DNA of 64,000 nucleotides, taken from the NCBI RefSeq assembly GCF_051201625.1, contig NZ_CP179203.1, positions 3,038,001 through 3,102,000 on the forward strand, given 5' to 3'. The DNA is from Shimia sp051201625. Lineage in GTDB: Bacteria > Pseudomonadota > Alphaproteobacteria > Rhodobacterales > Rhodobacteraceae. Positions 1 through 7,137 of the stretch are shown here, in pieces (the first letter of the stretch is position 1; each line of letters starts with the position of its first letter). The position numbers and the translations under genes were made by a program. Under the pieces are notes generated by a model that did not search any database, was not told the DNA's origin, and saw only the letters and a list, made by a program, of their open reading frames with translations.

Positions 1-154
1 GACTTACACGAGCCTCTTGGGACAGACCTAATGCCGCAAATGATGCGGGAATGTGATTGGACGCATGCTCGCAAACGACAATAAATGAAGATTTACTGAC
101 AGGGTTTTCTGACAAAACATAGCTTCCAGATATATCTGTATGACTTGCTGACAT
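1..154 (-). CDS. N-formylglutamate amidohydrolase family protein (5' part only)
   Basis: Only the first 51 codons lie in the window; the gene runs off the left edge. The start is the ATG read leftward from 154, preceded by a purine-rich GGGGGAGGGG ribosome-binding site. The visible protein begins MSASHTDISGS and reaches the block VVCEHASNHIPA, which is characteristic of the N-formylglutamate amidohydrolase (FGase) family. The family cleaves N-formylglutamate to formate and glutamate in some histidine-degradation pathways, but many members have unknown substrates. It is divergent from the RpiR regulator at 274, with about 120 bases between the start codons, so the two may share a control region. 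The identification rests on one short motif, and the catalytic residues further downstream cannot be checked. Confidence 0.72.
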   Translation of the reverse strand, partial: MSASHTDISGSYVLSENPVSKSSFIVVCEHASNHIPASFAALGLSQEARVS

Positions 155-273
155 GCCCCTCCCCCTTGCTTAAAAGGTCTTGCCAAAAAGAACTTATGTC
201 AACACATTTGTGAAACTTTTTTATCATTCCATATCGGGTTGTTATTTTTTCTATCAAATGCGATGTTCCATGT

Positions 274-1146
274 ATGAAAAAGGCCACCTTAACAATCTCC
301 GATCGCATTCAAAACCAATTGGATGATCTTACGCGCGCAGAGCGACAATTGGCACATTCGATTTTGGAAAACTATCCGGCGTCAGGTCTCGGTCCGCTAA
401 GTGCCTTAGCTAAGGACGCGAGAGTATCAGTACCAACAGTCGCACGAATGGTTCAAAAATTGGGTTTCAGTGGCTATCCAGAATTCCAAACAGAGCTACG
501 TGAAGAGTTAAAGGCAAAGGCAACTGGCCCCATCGCCAAGCATGAAACTTGGGCAGGCGGAGCTCCCTCCGAACATATTCTAAATCGGTTTACGGATGCT
601 GTGATTGACAATATTCGGCACACACTTAATCAGATTAACCCAAAAGACTTTGACACGGCCTGTGCAATGAGCGCAGACACCAACCATCACCTTTATGTTG
701 TGGGCGGTCGCGTAACGCACACCCTGGCTGAATACTTGTTTTTACACATGCAGGCCATCAGGCCACAGATTACACATATTCAATCGACATCAAACACTTG
801 GCCTCACTATCTTTTGGATGTGAGGAAAGGTGATGTGTTCGTCATCTTTGACATGCGCAGATACGAAAATAATACTCTTAAATTAGCCAAGATCGCGCAT
901 GCGAAAGGTGCCAAAATCATTCTGTTTACAGATCAATGGCGATCACCCGTCCATCAACTGTCGGATATCAGCTTTAGCAGCCGCATTGTCGCGCCATCTG
1001 CTTGGGATTCTGCCGCAACGCCACTCTTACTCATCGAAACCATGATCTCAGCCATGCAAAACCTGACTTGGGGAAATACAAAAGACCGAATGGAAGAGCT
1101 CGAGGCGATGTTTGATCAAACAAAACTTTTTCGGAAATTTATTTAA
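274..1146 (+). CDS. RpiR/MurR family transcriptional regulator
   Basis: A 290-residue DNA-binding regulator of the RpiR type. Residues about 10-75 form the N-terminal helix-turn-helix (visible SVPTVARMVQKLGFSGYPEF, typical of the recognition helix). Residues about 125-265 form a sugar-isomerase (SIS) fold that normally binds a phosphorylated sugar or other small effector. The length is normal for the family. The ATG at 274 lacks a strong ribosome-binding site, but no better start lies nearby. The gene is divergent from the N-formylglutamate amidohydrolase-like gene. RpiR proteins commonly regulate adjacent catabolic genes, so it may control that gene or something to its left outside the window. 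The effector cannot be told from the sequence. Confidence 0.88.
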   Translation: MKKATLTISDRIQNQLDDLTRAERQLAHSILENYPASGLGPLSALAKDARVSVPTVARMVQKLGFSGYPEFQTELREELKAKATGPIAKHETWAGGAPSEHILNRFTDAVIDNIRHTLNQINPKDFDTACAMSADTNHHLYVVGGRVTHTLAEYLFLHMQAIRPQITHIQSTSNTWPHYLLDVRKGDVFVIFDMRRYENNTLKLAKIAHAKGAKIILFTDQWRSPVHQLSDISFSSRIVAPSAWDSAATPLLLIETMISAMQNLTWGNTKDRMEELEAMFDQTKLFRKFI

Positions 1147-1372
1147 TAGCTGCTTTCGATTGAATATTCCAAAATTTTCATTTTTTGCGTGTCTCGAGAC
1201 TTTAATTTCACGTCACAGTGCCGCTTCAAAGAAAGCTGTTTAGCTACAATTTTTTTGTTACTTAGAGTATACTGCTGACCTTGAATGGACTGAGCACGGT
1301 CAAAGCCTTGTATTTCGACGACGGTTTTTTGTATTGATCTGCCGAAAGCGACTATTTCCAAAAATAGATGGG

Positions 1373-2284
1373 TCACACAGGCTTTCGCAGCGTCGGGTGC
1401 AATTTTAAGTCTTTAGCCAAGTGTTGCCAGACCTGTTCAGCGTGGGAACCTTGCGCTTCTGAGAGGCGAACCATCCTGATGACCAACCGTTGCGCGGGCA
1501 ACGCATCATCCATTGATACTAAACGACCTTGCGCCAGGTGATCGACAATTAAAGATCTCGGCAACCAGGCCATACCAATGTCCTTAAGCGCCAATTGCAA
1601 CATCGCCAGTGTCAGAGCGGTTTCAGCAACTGTCGAGACTTGAATACTTTTAGGCAAAAGAGGTCTGATTTTTTGGGAAAAAACATGGCCGAGAAAGACC
1701 TCCTCTGGGTATGTGATCGTTGGTATAGTAGTATCTCCTAATTTTAAACGAATGCTTGACGTGGAAACTGGGATGAGCAAATCGGCACCGAGCGTCACTG
1801 CTTCAAATGCCTTTCCCGGTCCGGCTCTTTCTTCATCTGGTAGCGCGTACATTATCGCAAAGTCGACCTCCTTCGAGATAAGTTGCATCAAGCATTCATC
1901 TTGATTTCCAGAACAAACCCGAACTGAAGCCCCATAATCTTGTGTCAAAGTGCGAACAATCTGTGGCGATACCGTCGTAGTAAGAGCATGTTGACAGACG
2001 AAGGCCAGCGATTGGCCAGCTTTATCACTCGCGGTTTTCAGAGTGTACCTCAACTTGTGTAGCCGAACGCTTAGGTCACGCAGCTCTGCCTCTAGCGCCT
2101 GAACACCGGGCATAAGGGTCACAGGTTTACGCCGACGGTCAAACAACGTGACACCAATACTTTCCTCTATGACCCGTACCCGGCGAGTGAATGCCGATTG
2201 AGTGAGCAATCGCTTCTCTGCCGCACGCGCTAGAGAACCGCCATCGAGCACCGCCAATATGTCATCAATCCACTCAAGTCGCAT
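1373..2284 (-). CDS. LysR family transcriptional regulator
   Basis: A 303-residue LysR-type regulator. The N-terminal winged helix-turn-helix (residues about 2-60, with SLARAAEKRLLTQSAFTRRV) is followed by a periplasmic-binding-protein-like effector domain (about 90-295). Length and domain order are normal. It is transcribed divergently from the CuyA/desulfhydrase-type lyase at 2406. The 121-base gap holds a paired TTGCAA motif, the usual arrangement in which a LysR protein controls itself and the divergent catabolic gene. A possible effector is therefore the lyase substrate or product; this is inferred from position only. It is unlike the second LysR gene at 3879-4763, so the two probably respond to different signals. 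Confidence 0.9.
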   Translation of the reverse strand: MRLEWIDDILAVLDGGSLARAAEKRLLTQSAFTRRVRVIEESIGVTLFDRRRKPVTLMPGVQALEAELRDLSVRLHKLRYTLKTASDKAGQSLAFVCQHALTTTVSPQIVRTLTQDYGASVRVCSGNQDECLMQLISKEVDFAIMYALPDEERAGPGKAFEAVTLGADLLIPVSTSSIRLKLGDTTIPTITYPEEVFLGHVFSQKIRPLLPKSIQVSTVAETALTLAMLQLALKDIGMAWLPRSLIVDHLAQGRLVSMDDALPAQRLVIRMVRLSEAQGSHAEQVWQHLAKDLKLHPTLRKPV

Positions 2285-2311
2285 GTGGTTTAATAGAACA
2301 AGTCAAGTTAT

Positions 2312-2329
2312 CTTGCAATTCTTGCAATT
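2312..2329. promoter_or_regulatory. Candidate LysR operator: tandem CTTGCAATT
   Basis: Between the divergent LysR and lyase genes the nonamer CTTGCAATT occurs twice back to back (2312-2320 and 2321-2329). Because TTGCAA is its own reverse complement, this gives a symmetric TTGCAA-N3-TTGCAA element, which also fits the T-N11-A pattern of LysR boxes. It lies about 28 bases upstream of the LysR start codon. Function is inferred from position and symmetry. Confidence 0.4.
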
Positions 2330-2405
2330 TATTTATCAAAATTCGCATTAGCGAAAGCTTATTTCGGCAGATAAGTTGAGGGAAGCAACAGTTAGGAATT
2401 TCTTC

Positions 2406-3419
2406 ATGCATCTTGCTCGCTTCCCTCGTCTACACCTTGCGCACTTACCCACGCCCTTTGAGCCAATGAAAAGGCTGTCAAAAGAATTAGGCTGCGATAT
2501 CTGGATCAAGCGTGATGATTGCACAGGCTTATCCACCGGCGGCAACAAGACCCGCAAGCTGGAGTTTTTGATGGCAGAGGCCGAAATTCAAGGTGCCGAT
2601 ATGGTTATGACACAGGGCGCGACCCAGACCAATCATGGCCGTCAAACCGCAGCCTTTGCTGCAAAGCTCGGCTTGGAGTGCCACATCCTGCTTGAAGACC
2701 GAACCGGCTATCAGGACGCGAACTACAATACCAACGGAAACGTCTTGCTGGATCACCTGCACGGAGCCACAACTGAAAAATTTCAGGGTGGGCATAACAT
2801 GGTAGAGGCGATGGATAAGGCGGCTGAGCGCAAACGCGCAGAAGGACACAATGTCTACGTTATTCCTGGCGGTGGTTCAAATCCAACTGGAGCTTTGGGC
2901 TACGTGAATGCCGCGTTTGAGTTGCTTTCTCAAGCTAATGACATCAGCCTACAGATAGATCGCTTGGTACACGCAACTGGCTCATCAGGAACACAGGCCG
3001 GGTTAGTAACGGGCATGTGCGCAATGAATGCCCAGATACCAGTTTTGGGCATCGGCACCCGCGCGCCACGGCCTAAGCAAGAACAAATGGTTTACGACCT
3101 TGCGTGTAGAACAGCCGAAAAACTGGGCTGCGAAGGAGTAGTTAAGCGCACAGACGTGATGGCTAACACCGATTATGTTGGTGCAGGCTATGGCCTGCCA
3201 ACCGACAGCGGCATCGAGGCCATCCGTATGTTTGCAGAACTGGAAGGTATCCTGCTCGATCCCTGTTATTCAGCCAAGGGCGCGGCCGGCTTGATCGACC
3301 TTGCCCGCAAGGGCGAATTTAAAAATCAGCGAGTTGTATTCCTACATACCGGTGGCGCCGCGGCATTGGGTGGCTACGACTTCGCTTTTGACAATGCGAG
3401 TCGCTGGACGAAACCTTAA
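2406..3419 (+). CDS. cuyA: PLP-dependent L-cysteate sulfo-lyase / D-cysteine desulfhydrase family enzyme
   Basis: A 337-residue fold-type II pyridoxal-phosphate enzyme of the ACC deaminase/D-cysteine desulfhydrase family. Visible are the PLP-lysine region CTGLSTGGNKTRKLEFLM (the lysine of GGNKTRK forms the Schiff base), a GGGSNPTG segment and a phosphate-binding GSSGTQAG loop. In Ruegeria the enzyme of this type with a nearly identical start (MHLARFPR...) and length is L-cysteate sulfo-lyase CuyA, which releases sulfite, ammonia and pyruvate. D-cysteine desulfhydrase is the alternative and cannot be excluded. The ATG at 2406 was chosen over an upstream TTG at 2376 because it matches the family start and follows a TAGGAA site. 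The divergent LysR gene and the downstream RidA gene, which would clear 2-aminoacrylate, fit an amino-acid lyase. Confidence 0.75.
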   Translation: MHLARFPRLHLAHLPTPFEPMKRLSKELGCDIWIKRDDCTGLSTGGNKTRKLEFLMAEAEIQGADMVMTQGATQTNHGRQTAAFAAKLGLECHILLEDRTGYQDANYNTNGNVLLDHLHGATTEKFQGGHNMVEAMDKAAERKRAEGHNVYVIPGGGSNPTGALGYVNAAFELLSQANDISLQIDRLVHATGSSGTQAGLVTGMCAMNAQIPVLGIGTRAPRPKQEQMVYDLACRTAEKLGCEGVVKRTDVMANTDYVGAGYGLPTDSGIEAIRMFAELEGILLDPCYSAKGAAGLIDLARKGEFKNQRVVFLHTGGAAALGGYDFAFDNASRWTKP

Positions 3420-3503
3420 ACGCTGTACAACTCGACGGAGTTGGACAACTAGTTAATGCATTGTGAACTAAGCGTTCTCATTTCCAATATGAAAGAACAC
3501 CCT

Positions 3504-3851
3504 ATGTCTCAGATCAAGCGCATACATAGCACAGGGCGAATGAGCCGGATTGTTATTCACGAAAAAACCATTTATTTGTGTGGACAAGTTGGACAGGCTG
3601 ACGACAGCGTTGCCGATCAAACCCAACAAATCCTCACAAAAATAGATGACCTACTCGCCGAAGCAGGATCAGACAAAACCAAAATTTTGCAGGCAATCGT
3701 CTGGCTCGCTTCAATGGACGACTTTGCTGAAATGAATGCTGTTTGGGACGATTGGGTGGTGCCAGGGACCGAACCTGCGCGTGCCTGCGGTGAAGCGGCA
3801 TTGGCCCGGCCCGAGTTAAAGGTCGAGATCATCATTACTGCCGCTTTATAG
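3504..3851 (+). CDS. RidA/YjgF family enamine/imine deaminase
   Basis: A 115-residue protein of the RidA (YjgF/YER057c/UK114) family. These small trimeric proteins hydrolyse reactive enamines and imines such as 2-aminoacrylate, which PLP lyases release. The sequence shows the typical core (YLCGQVGQ), the middle segment with the VVPGTEPARACGEA arginine-containing signature and the C-terminal ending VEIIITAAL. The ATG at 3504 gives the usual family length; in-frame upstream starts at 3456 and 3489 would add an unneeded tail. It lies 84 bases downstream of the CuyA-like lyase on the same strand, so the likely role is detoxifying the lyase's enamine intermediate. That pairing is an inference; the family assignment is firm. 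Confidence 0.87.
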   Translation: MSQIKRIHSTGRMSRIVIHEKTIYLCGQVGQADDSVADQTQQILTKIDDLLAEAGSDKTKILQAIVWLASMDDFAEMNAVWDDWVVPGTEPARACGEAALARPELKVEIIITAAL

Positions 3852-3878
3852 GAAAACTGCCCAAATACACCTGCTGTA

Positions 3879-4763
3879 TTATAATAGATCCCATAACTTT
3901 CGGGCCGTTTGATCGAAACTCACAGGGTTCGACAAGGCGGAAATCGTCAATGTAGTGCGCCAGATTTCATCACCAATCGGCACCAGAAGGCCTGCCGCGA
4001 GTTCCGCCGAAATCGCGGTTTCAGGCATCCACGCAAATCCACTCCCGTTCAAAAGCCGCCGCTTGATAGTTTCTACCAACGCATCAACGTAAATAATTTC
4101 CACGTTCAGTGGTTGCCGCTCTATTGTGTTTTCAACCACCATGCCCAAAAAAGATGAACGTTCATAAGCTAGGTACGGGATCCTAGGACCATCAGTTTTG
4201 CTGAGGTTCCAGCCATTGGCGTAAGCTGGTTTACTCGCGGCAACTGGGATTAGTTGGTCTGTTAAAAGGTCCTTGCGTGAGAAAGCAGCCACGTCGATCA
4301 TTGGCGAAACCGAATGGTGGTAATAACACAACATGACATCCACTGCGCCCTCGACCAGAAGTTCGCAGCAACTACTGAGGGAATCAGACACTACACGCGC
4401 GCGCAACTCGGGTATCTGATGTTGTAATTCCTCGATTCGTGCCGCTAAAAAATTGACTGCAATTGTGTGAAGCACAGAAAACCGAATGAAGCGGCTGTCG
4501 CCTCGGTCTGCATCTCGCAACGATTGCCGGGTTTCGGAGAGCTGTGATACAGCTGACAACGCGACCGGAAGAAATTGTCGGCCTGCTTCAGTCAACTGCA
4601 CTGGATAGGTAGCACGGTTAACAAGCGGCAGCCCCACCCAACTTTCTAGTGCTCTGATTCTTCGACTGAAAGCCGATTGGGTGATGTTTCGTTCCTCGGC
4701 AGCGCGGGTAAAGTTTAACACGCGGGCAAGGCATTCAAAATCCCGAAGCCAATTTAAGTCCAT
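3879..4763 (-). CDS. LysR family transcriptional regulator (next to betaine transporter)
   Basis: A 294-residue LysR-type regulator with the winged helix-turn-helix at residues about 1-60 (NFTRAAEERNITQSAFSRRI) and an effector-binding domain from about 90 to the C-terminus. Its 3' end faces the RidA gene. Its 5' end is divergent from the ABC transporter genes starting at 5029, separated by 265 bases that hold a perfect GCATAA-N6-TTATGC palindrome close to this gene's start. The position strongly suggests that it controls the transporter operon and itself. The effector is unknown; a betaine or related solute carried by the transporter is the obvious guess. Confidence 0.9.
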   Translation of the reverse strand: MDLNWLRDFECLARVLNFTRAAEERNITQSAFSRRIRALESWVGLPLVNRATYPVQLTEAGRQFLPVALSAVSQLSETRQSLRDADRGDSRFIRFSVLHTIAVNFLAARIEELQHQIPELRARVVSDSLSSCCELLVEGAVDVMLCYYHHSVSPMIDVAAFSRKDLLTDQLIPVAASKPAYANGWNLSKTDGPRIPYLAYERSSFLGMVVENTIERQPLNVEIIYVDALVETIKRRLLNGSGFAWMPETAISAELAAGLLVPIGDEIWRTTLTISALSNPVSFDQTARKLWDLL

Positions 4764-4793
4764 AAAAAACCCTGCAATCGCAATCTTTCTTAA

Positions 4794-4811
4794 GCATAAT
4801 CATAGTTATGC
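4794..4811. promoter_or_regulatory. Candidate LysR operator: GCATAA-N6-TTATGC
   Basis: A perfect 6-base inverted repeat with a 6-base spacer lies 31 bases upstream of the LysR start codon in the gap shared with the transporter operon. It contains the T-N11-A core expected of LysR boxes. Nothing else in this 265-base gap is as symmetric. No convincing -35/-10 pair could be assigned. The role is inferred from position and symmetry. Confidence 0.5.
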
Positions 4812-5028
4812 ATAAAAGGAATAGTTTAATGAAATGTTCGAATTTGCGTGAGGGAAACCCTTTGCTCTAGAATTTAATGTAGGAATTGGTCGTTCACTCG
4901 CGTGTCGATCCACCTTCTCGAAGTACGAGATTAATGGCGGAAACAACCTTCAAAACCGTGCTTCGCGGGAAACAACAAATAATCAGACTAACGCCGGTTT
5001 ACGGCGTATCTCAACAGAGGAGACTATC

Positions 5029-5994
5029 ATGAAAACCAGATTAAAATCACTGGGACTAGCGACTGCCGTCAGTATCTTTGCGATGCCTGCGCTCGCCACA
5101 GAAGAGGTCAAGATCGGCGTGCCTTCTTGGACTGGCGCACAGGCTATTGCCCATCTTCTTGGCGCTGTCGTTGAAATGCGTATCGGCGGCAAGGTTGAAT
5201 ATGTCCCCGGGAACAACGCTACAATTTTCCAAGCGATGGATCAGGGTAAGGGTGACATCGACGTGCATCCCGATGTTTGGCTGCCAAATCAGGAGAGCTT
5301 CACCAAAAAATACGTTGATGGCGCAGGCACCGTCACTCTCTCGTCGAACCCATACGAGGGCAATCAAGGCTTTTGCGTTTCCCAAAACTTCGGCGAAGCA
5401 AACAACATCACCGACATCGCCGATTTGGGCCGACCTGACGTTGCAGCGCTCATGGACAGCGATGGTAATGGTAAAGGAGAAATGTGGATTGGTGCGCCAG
5501 GCTGGGCGTCAGCCAACGTAAACGAGGTCAAAACGCGGGACTACGGTCTCCTTGATTTCATCGAGCCAATTCGCGCAGAAGAAAGTGTCAAGACTGCTCG
5601 CATCAAAGACTCGATTGCCAAGGACGAGGGTTACGCTTTCTATTGCTACAAGCCGCACGCCGTTTGGTACATGTTTGACGTCAAGATGCTGACAGAGCCA
5701 ACATTTGATTCCGCAAAATACGTTATGGTGCAACCATCAGACGATGCCGATTGGTATAACAAATCCTCAGTTTCCACCAAAGACGCACTGAAAAACGTGC
5801 AAATTGCTTGGTCGAACTCGTTGGAAGGACGCTCGCCAGCCATTGCCGAGTTCTTTGCCAATTTCGGGCTGACCGCAGACGACGTTTCCGGATTTGCCTA
5901 CGAGATCAGTGGTAAGGGTCGCGACCCAGCTGAAGTCGCCCGCGAGTGGGTGGAGGCCAACTCCGACCGCGTGGATGGCTGGTTGGGTCTGTAA
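5029..5994 (+). CDS. Glycine betaine/quaternary-amine ABC transporter, substrate-binding protein
   Basis: A 321-residue periplasmic binding protein of the OpuAC family. Residues 1-23 form a signal peptide with cleavage expected after ALA. The mature part shows tryptophan- and tyrosine-containing segments typical of betaine pockets: VPSWTGAQ near the start, HPDVWLPN, the WIGAPGWAS segment and YCYKPHAVWYMFD. It captures a quaternary-ammonium or related solute in the periplasm and hands it to the membrane permease. The ATG at 5029 follows a strong AGAGGAG site. A stem-loop (6016-6044) separates it from the ATPase gene, a common way to make binding protein in excess. The exact ligand (glycine betaine, choline, carnitine, DMSP or another) cannot be decided by eye. 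Confidence 0.88.
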   Translation: MKTRLKSLGLATAVSIFAMPALATEEVKIGVPSWTGAQAIAHLLGAVVEMRIGGKVEYVPGNNATIFQAMDQGKGDIDVHPDVWLPNQESFTKKYVDGAGTVTLSSNPYEGNQGFCVSQNFGEANNITDIADLGRPDVAALMDSDGNGKGEMWIGAPGWASANVNEVKTRDYGLLDFIEPIRAEESVKTARIKDSIAKDEGYAFYCYKPHAVWYMFDVKMLTEPTFDSAKYVMVQPSDDADWYNKSSVSTKDALKNVQIAWSNSLEGRSPAIAEFFANFGLTADDVSGFAYEISGKGRDPAEVAREWVEANSDRVDGWLGL

Positions 5995-6015
5995 ACCAGA
6001 CTTGATTGAAAAACT

Positions 6016-6044
6016 AGCTGACACCGGGTTTTTCGGTGTCAGCT
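6016..6044 (+). terminator. Intra-operon stem-loop after the binding-protein gene
   Basis: A perfect 11-base-pair stem (6016-6026 with 6034-6044) closes a 7-base loop GGTTTTT. It starts 22 bases after the binding-protein stop codon and ends a few bases before the ATPase gene. No U-tract follows, so it is more likely a 3'-end stabiliser or partial attenuator than a full terminator. Confidence 0.7.
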
Positions 6045-6081
6045 CAAGATGCCCCCTCAATTAATCTTGGTATATCTCCCC

Positions 6082-7137
6082 GTGAACTCTGATACCGTCG
6101 TAGAAATCTCAAACGTCTGGAAAATTTTTGGTGAGAACGCACAATTAGCGTTGCAAGCTATCCGTGACAGAGGCCTGACCAAGGCTGAGGTCCTAACGGA
6201 AATTGGGGCTGTTGTGGGCGTTGCCGATGTCAGCCTCTCAGTGAGACGTGGCGAGATTTTTTGTATAATGGGCCTTTCCGGTAGTGGGAAATCGACACTC
6301 GTCCGCCACTTCAATCGTTTGTTAGAGCCAACGGCAGGCAGGATTGAAATCGAAGGCACAAATGTGATGGCGCTCGCTCCAAAAGAGCTGCAAAAATTTC
6401 GCAATCGTAAGATTGGAATGGTGTTTCAAAACTTTGCCTTGATGCCGCACCGTTCGGTGCTGGACAATGTCGCAATGCCATTAGAAATCCGACAAGTGGC
6501 CAAGAACGAGCGCATGCGGCAAGCTGCAGCCATTCTTGATATTGTCGAACTTGGCGCGTGGGGCTCAAAATTTGCCCACGAACTGTCGGGAGGTATGCAA
6601 CAGCGTGTAGGCTTGGCCCGCGCTCTGGCGGCTAATCCAGATGTTCTCTTAATGGACGAACCTTTTTCGGCTCTAGACCCACTCATTCGGCGCCAATTGC
6701 AGGACGAATTTATTCGCCTGTCCAAAATTCTGAAAAAAACCACAATTTTCATCACTCATGATTTGGATGAAGCGGTTCGCATCGGCGATCGTATCGCCAT
6801 TATGCGCGATGGCAAGATAGTGCAAATGGGCACAGCCGAAGATATCGTTATGCAGCCGGCTGATGACTACGTGGCCGATTTTGTGGCGGGCATATCACGC
6901 CTTAAAGTCGTCCACGCTCATGCAGTGATGCAACCACTAGAGAGCTATCTCGTCACCAATGGCCCAATCGACGCTGGCGCGCCCACCGTTGCTGAAGACG
7001 AAACTTTGAGCAATTTAATCAACTTAGCCATCGAGTACGAAAAGCCGATCGTAGTTCATAAAGATGGTCAAAACGTTGGCATTATCACTCGTGCCGATCT
7101 TTTACGTACAGTGATTGAAGGAACAGAAGTATCATGA
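6082..7137 (+). CDS. Betaine-type ABC transporter ATP-binding protein (ProV/OpuAA-like, with CBS region)
   Basis: The ATPase subunit of a ProU/OpuA-class importer, about 351 residues from the GTG at 6082. Visible are Walker A GLSGSGKST, signature LSGGMQQRVGLARAL, Walker B VLLMDEPFSALDP and the switch histidine in FITHDLDEA. The C-terminal 90 residues form a CBS-like regulatory tail, which in this family senses ionic strength. Family members begin a few residues before the EISNVWKIFG strand. That favours GTG 6082 over the ATG at 6049, which sits almost against the stem-loop and has no ribosome-binding site. The stop overlaps the permease start by four bases (ATGA), showing translational coupling. 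Confidence 0.87.
   Translation: MNSDTVVEISNVWKIFGENAQLALQAIRDRGLTKAEVLTEIGAVVGVADVSLSVRRGEIFCIMGLSGSGKSTLVRHFNRLLEPTAGRIEIEGTNVMALAPKELQKFRNRKIGMVFQNFALMPHRSVLDNVAMPLEIRQVAKNERMRQAAAILDIVELGAWGSKFAHELSGGMQQRVGLARALAANPDVLLMDEPFSALDPLIRRQLQDEFIRLSKILKKTTIFITHDLDEAVRIGDRIAIMRDGKIVQMGTAEDIVMQPADDYVADFVAGISRLKVVHAHAVMQPLESYLVTNGPIDAGAPTVAEDETLSNLINLAIEYEKPIVVHKDGQNVGIITRADLLRTVIEGTEVS

Noticed and set aside
1143..1376. 77-codon minus-strand frame whose GTG overlaps the LysR stop
   Set aside because: No recognisable protein, AT-rich, no ribosome-binding site; the overlap alone is not enough.
2873..2884. GGTTCAAATCC, resembling a tRNA T-arm
   Set aside because: It lies inside the lyase gene, encoding GGGSNPTG; no acceptor or anticodon stems around it.
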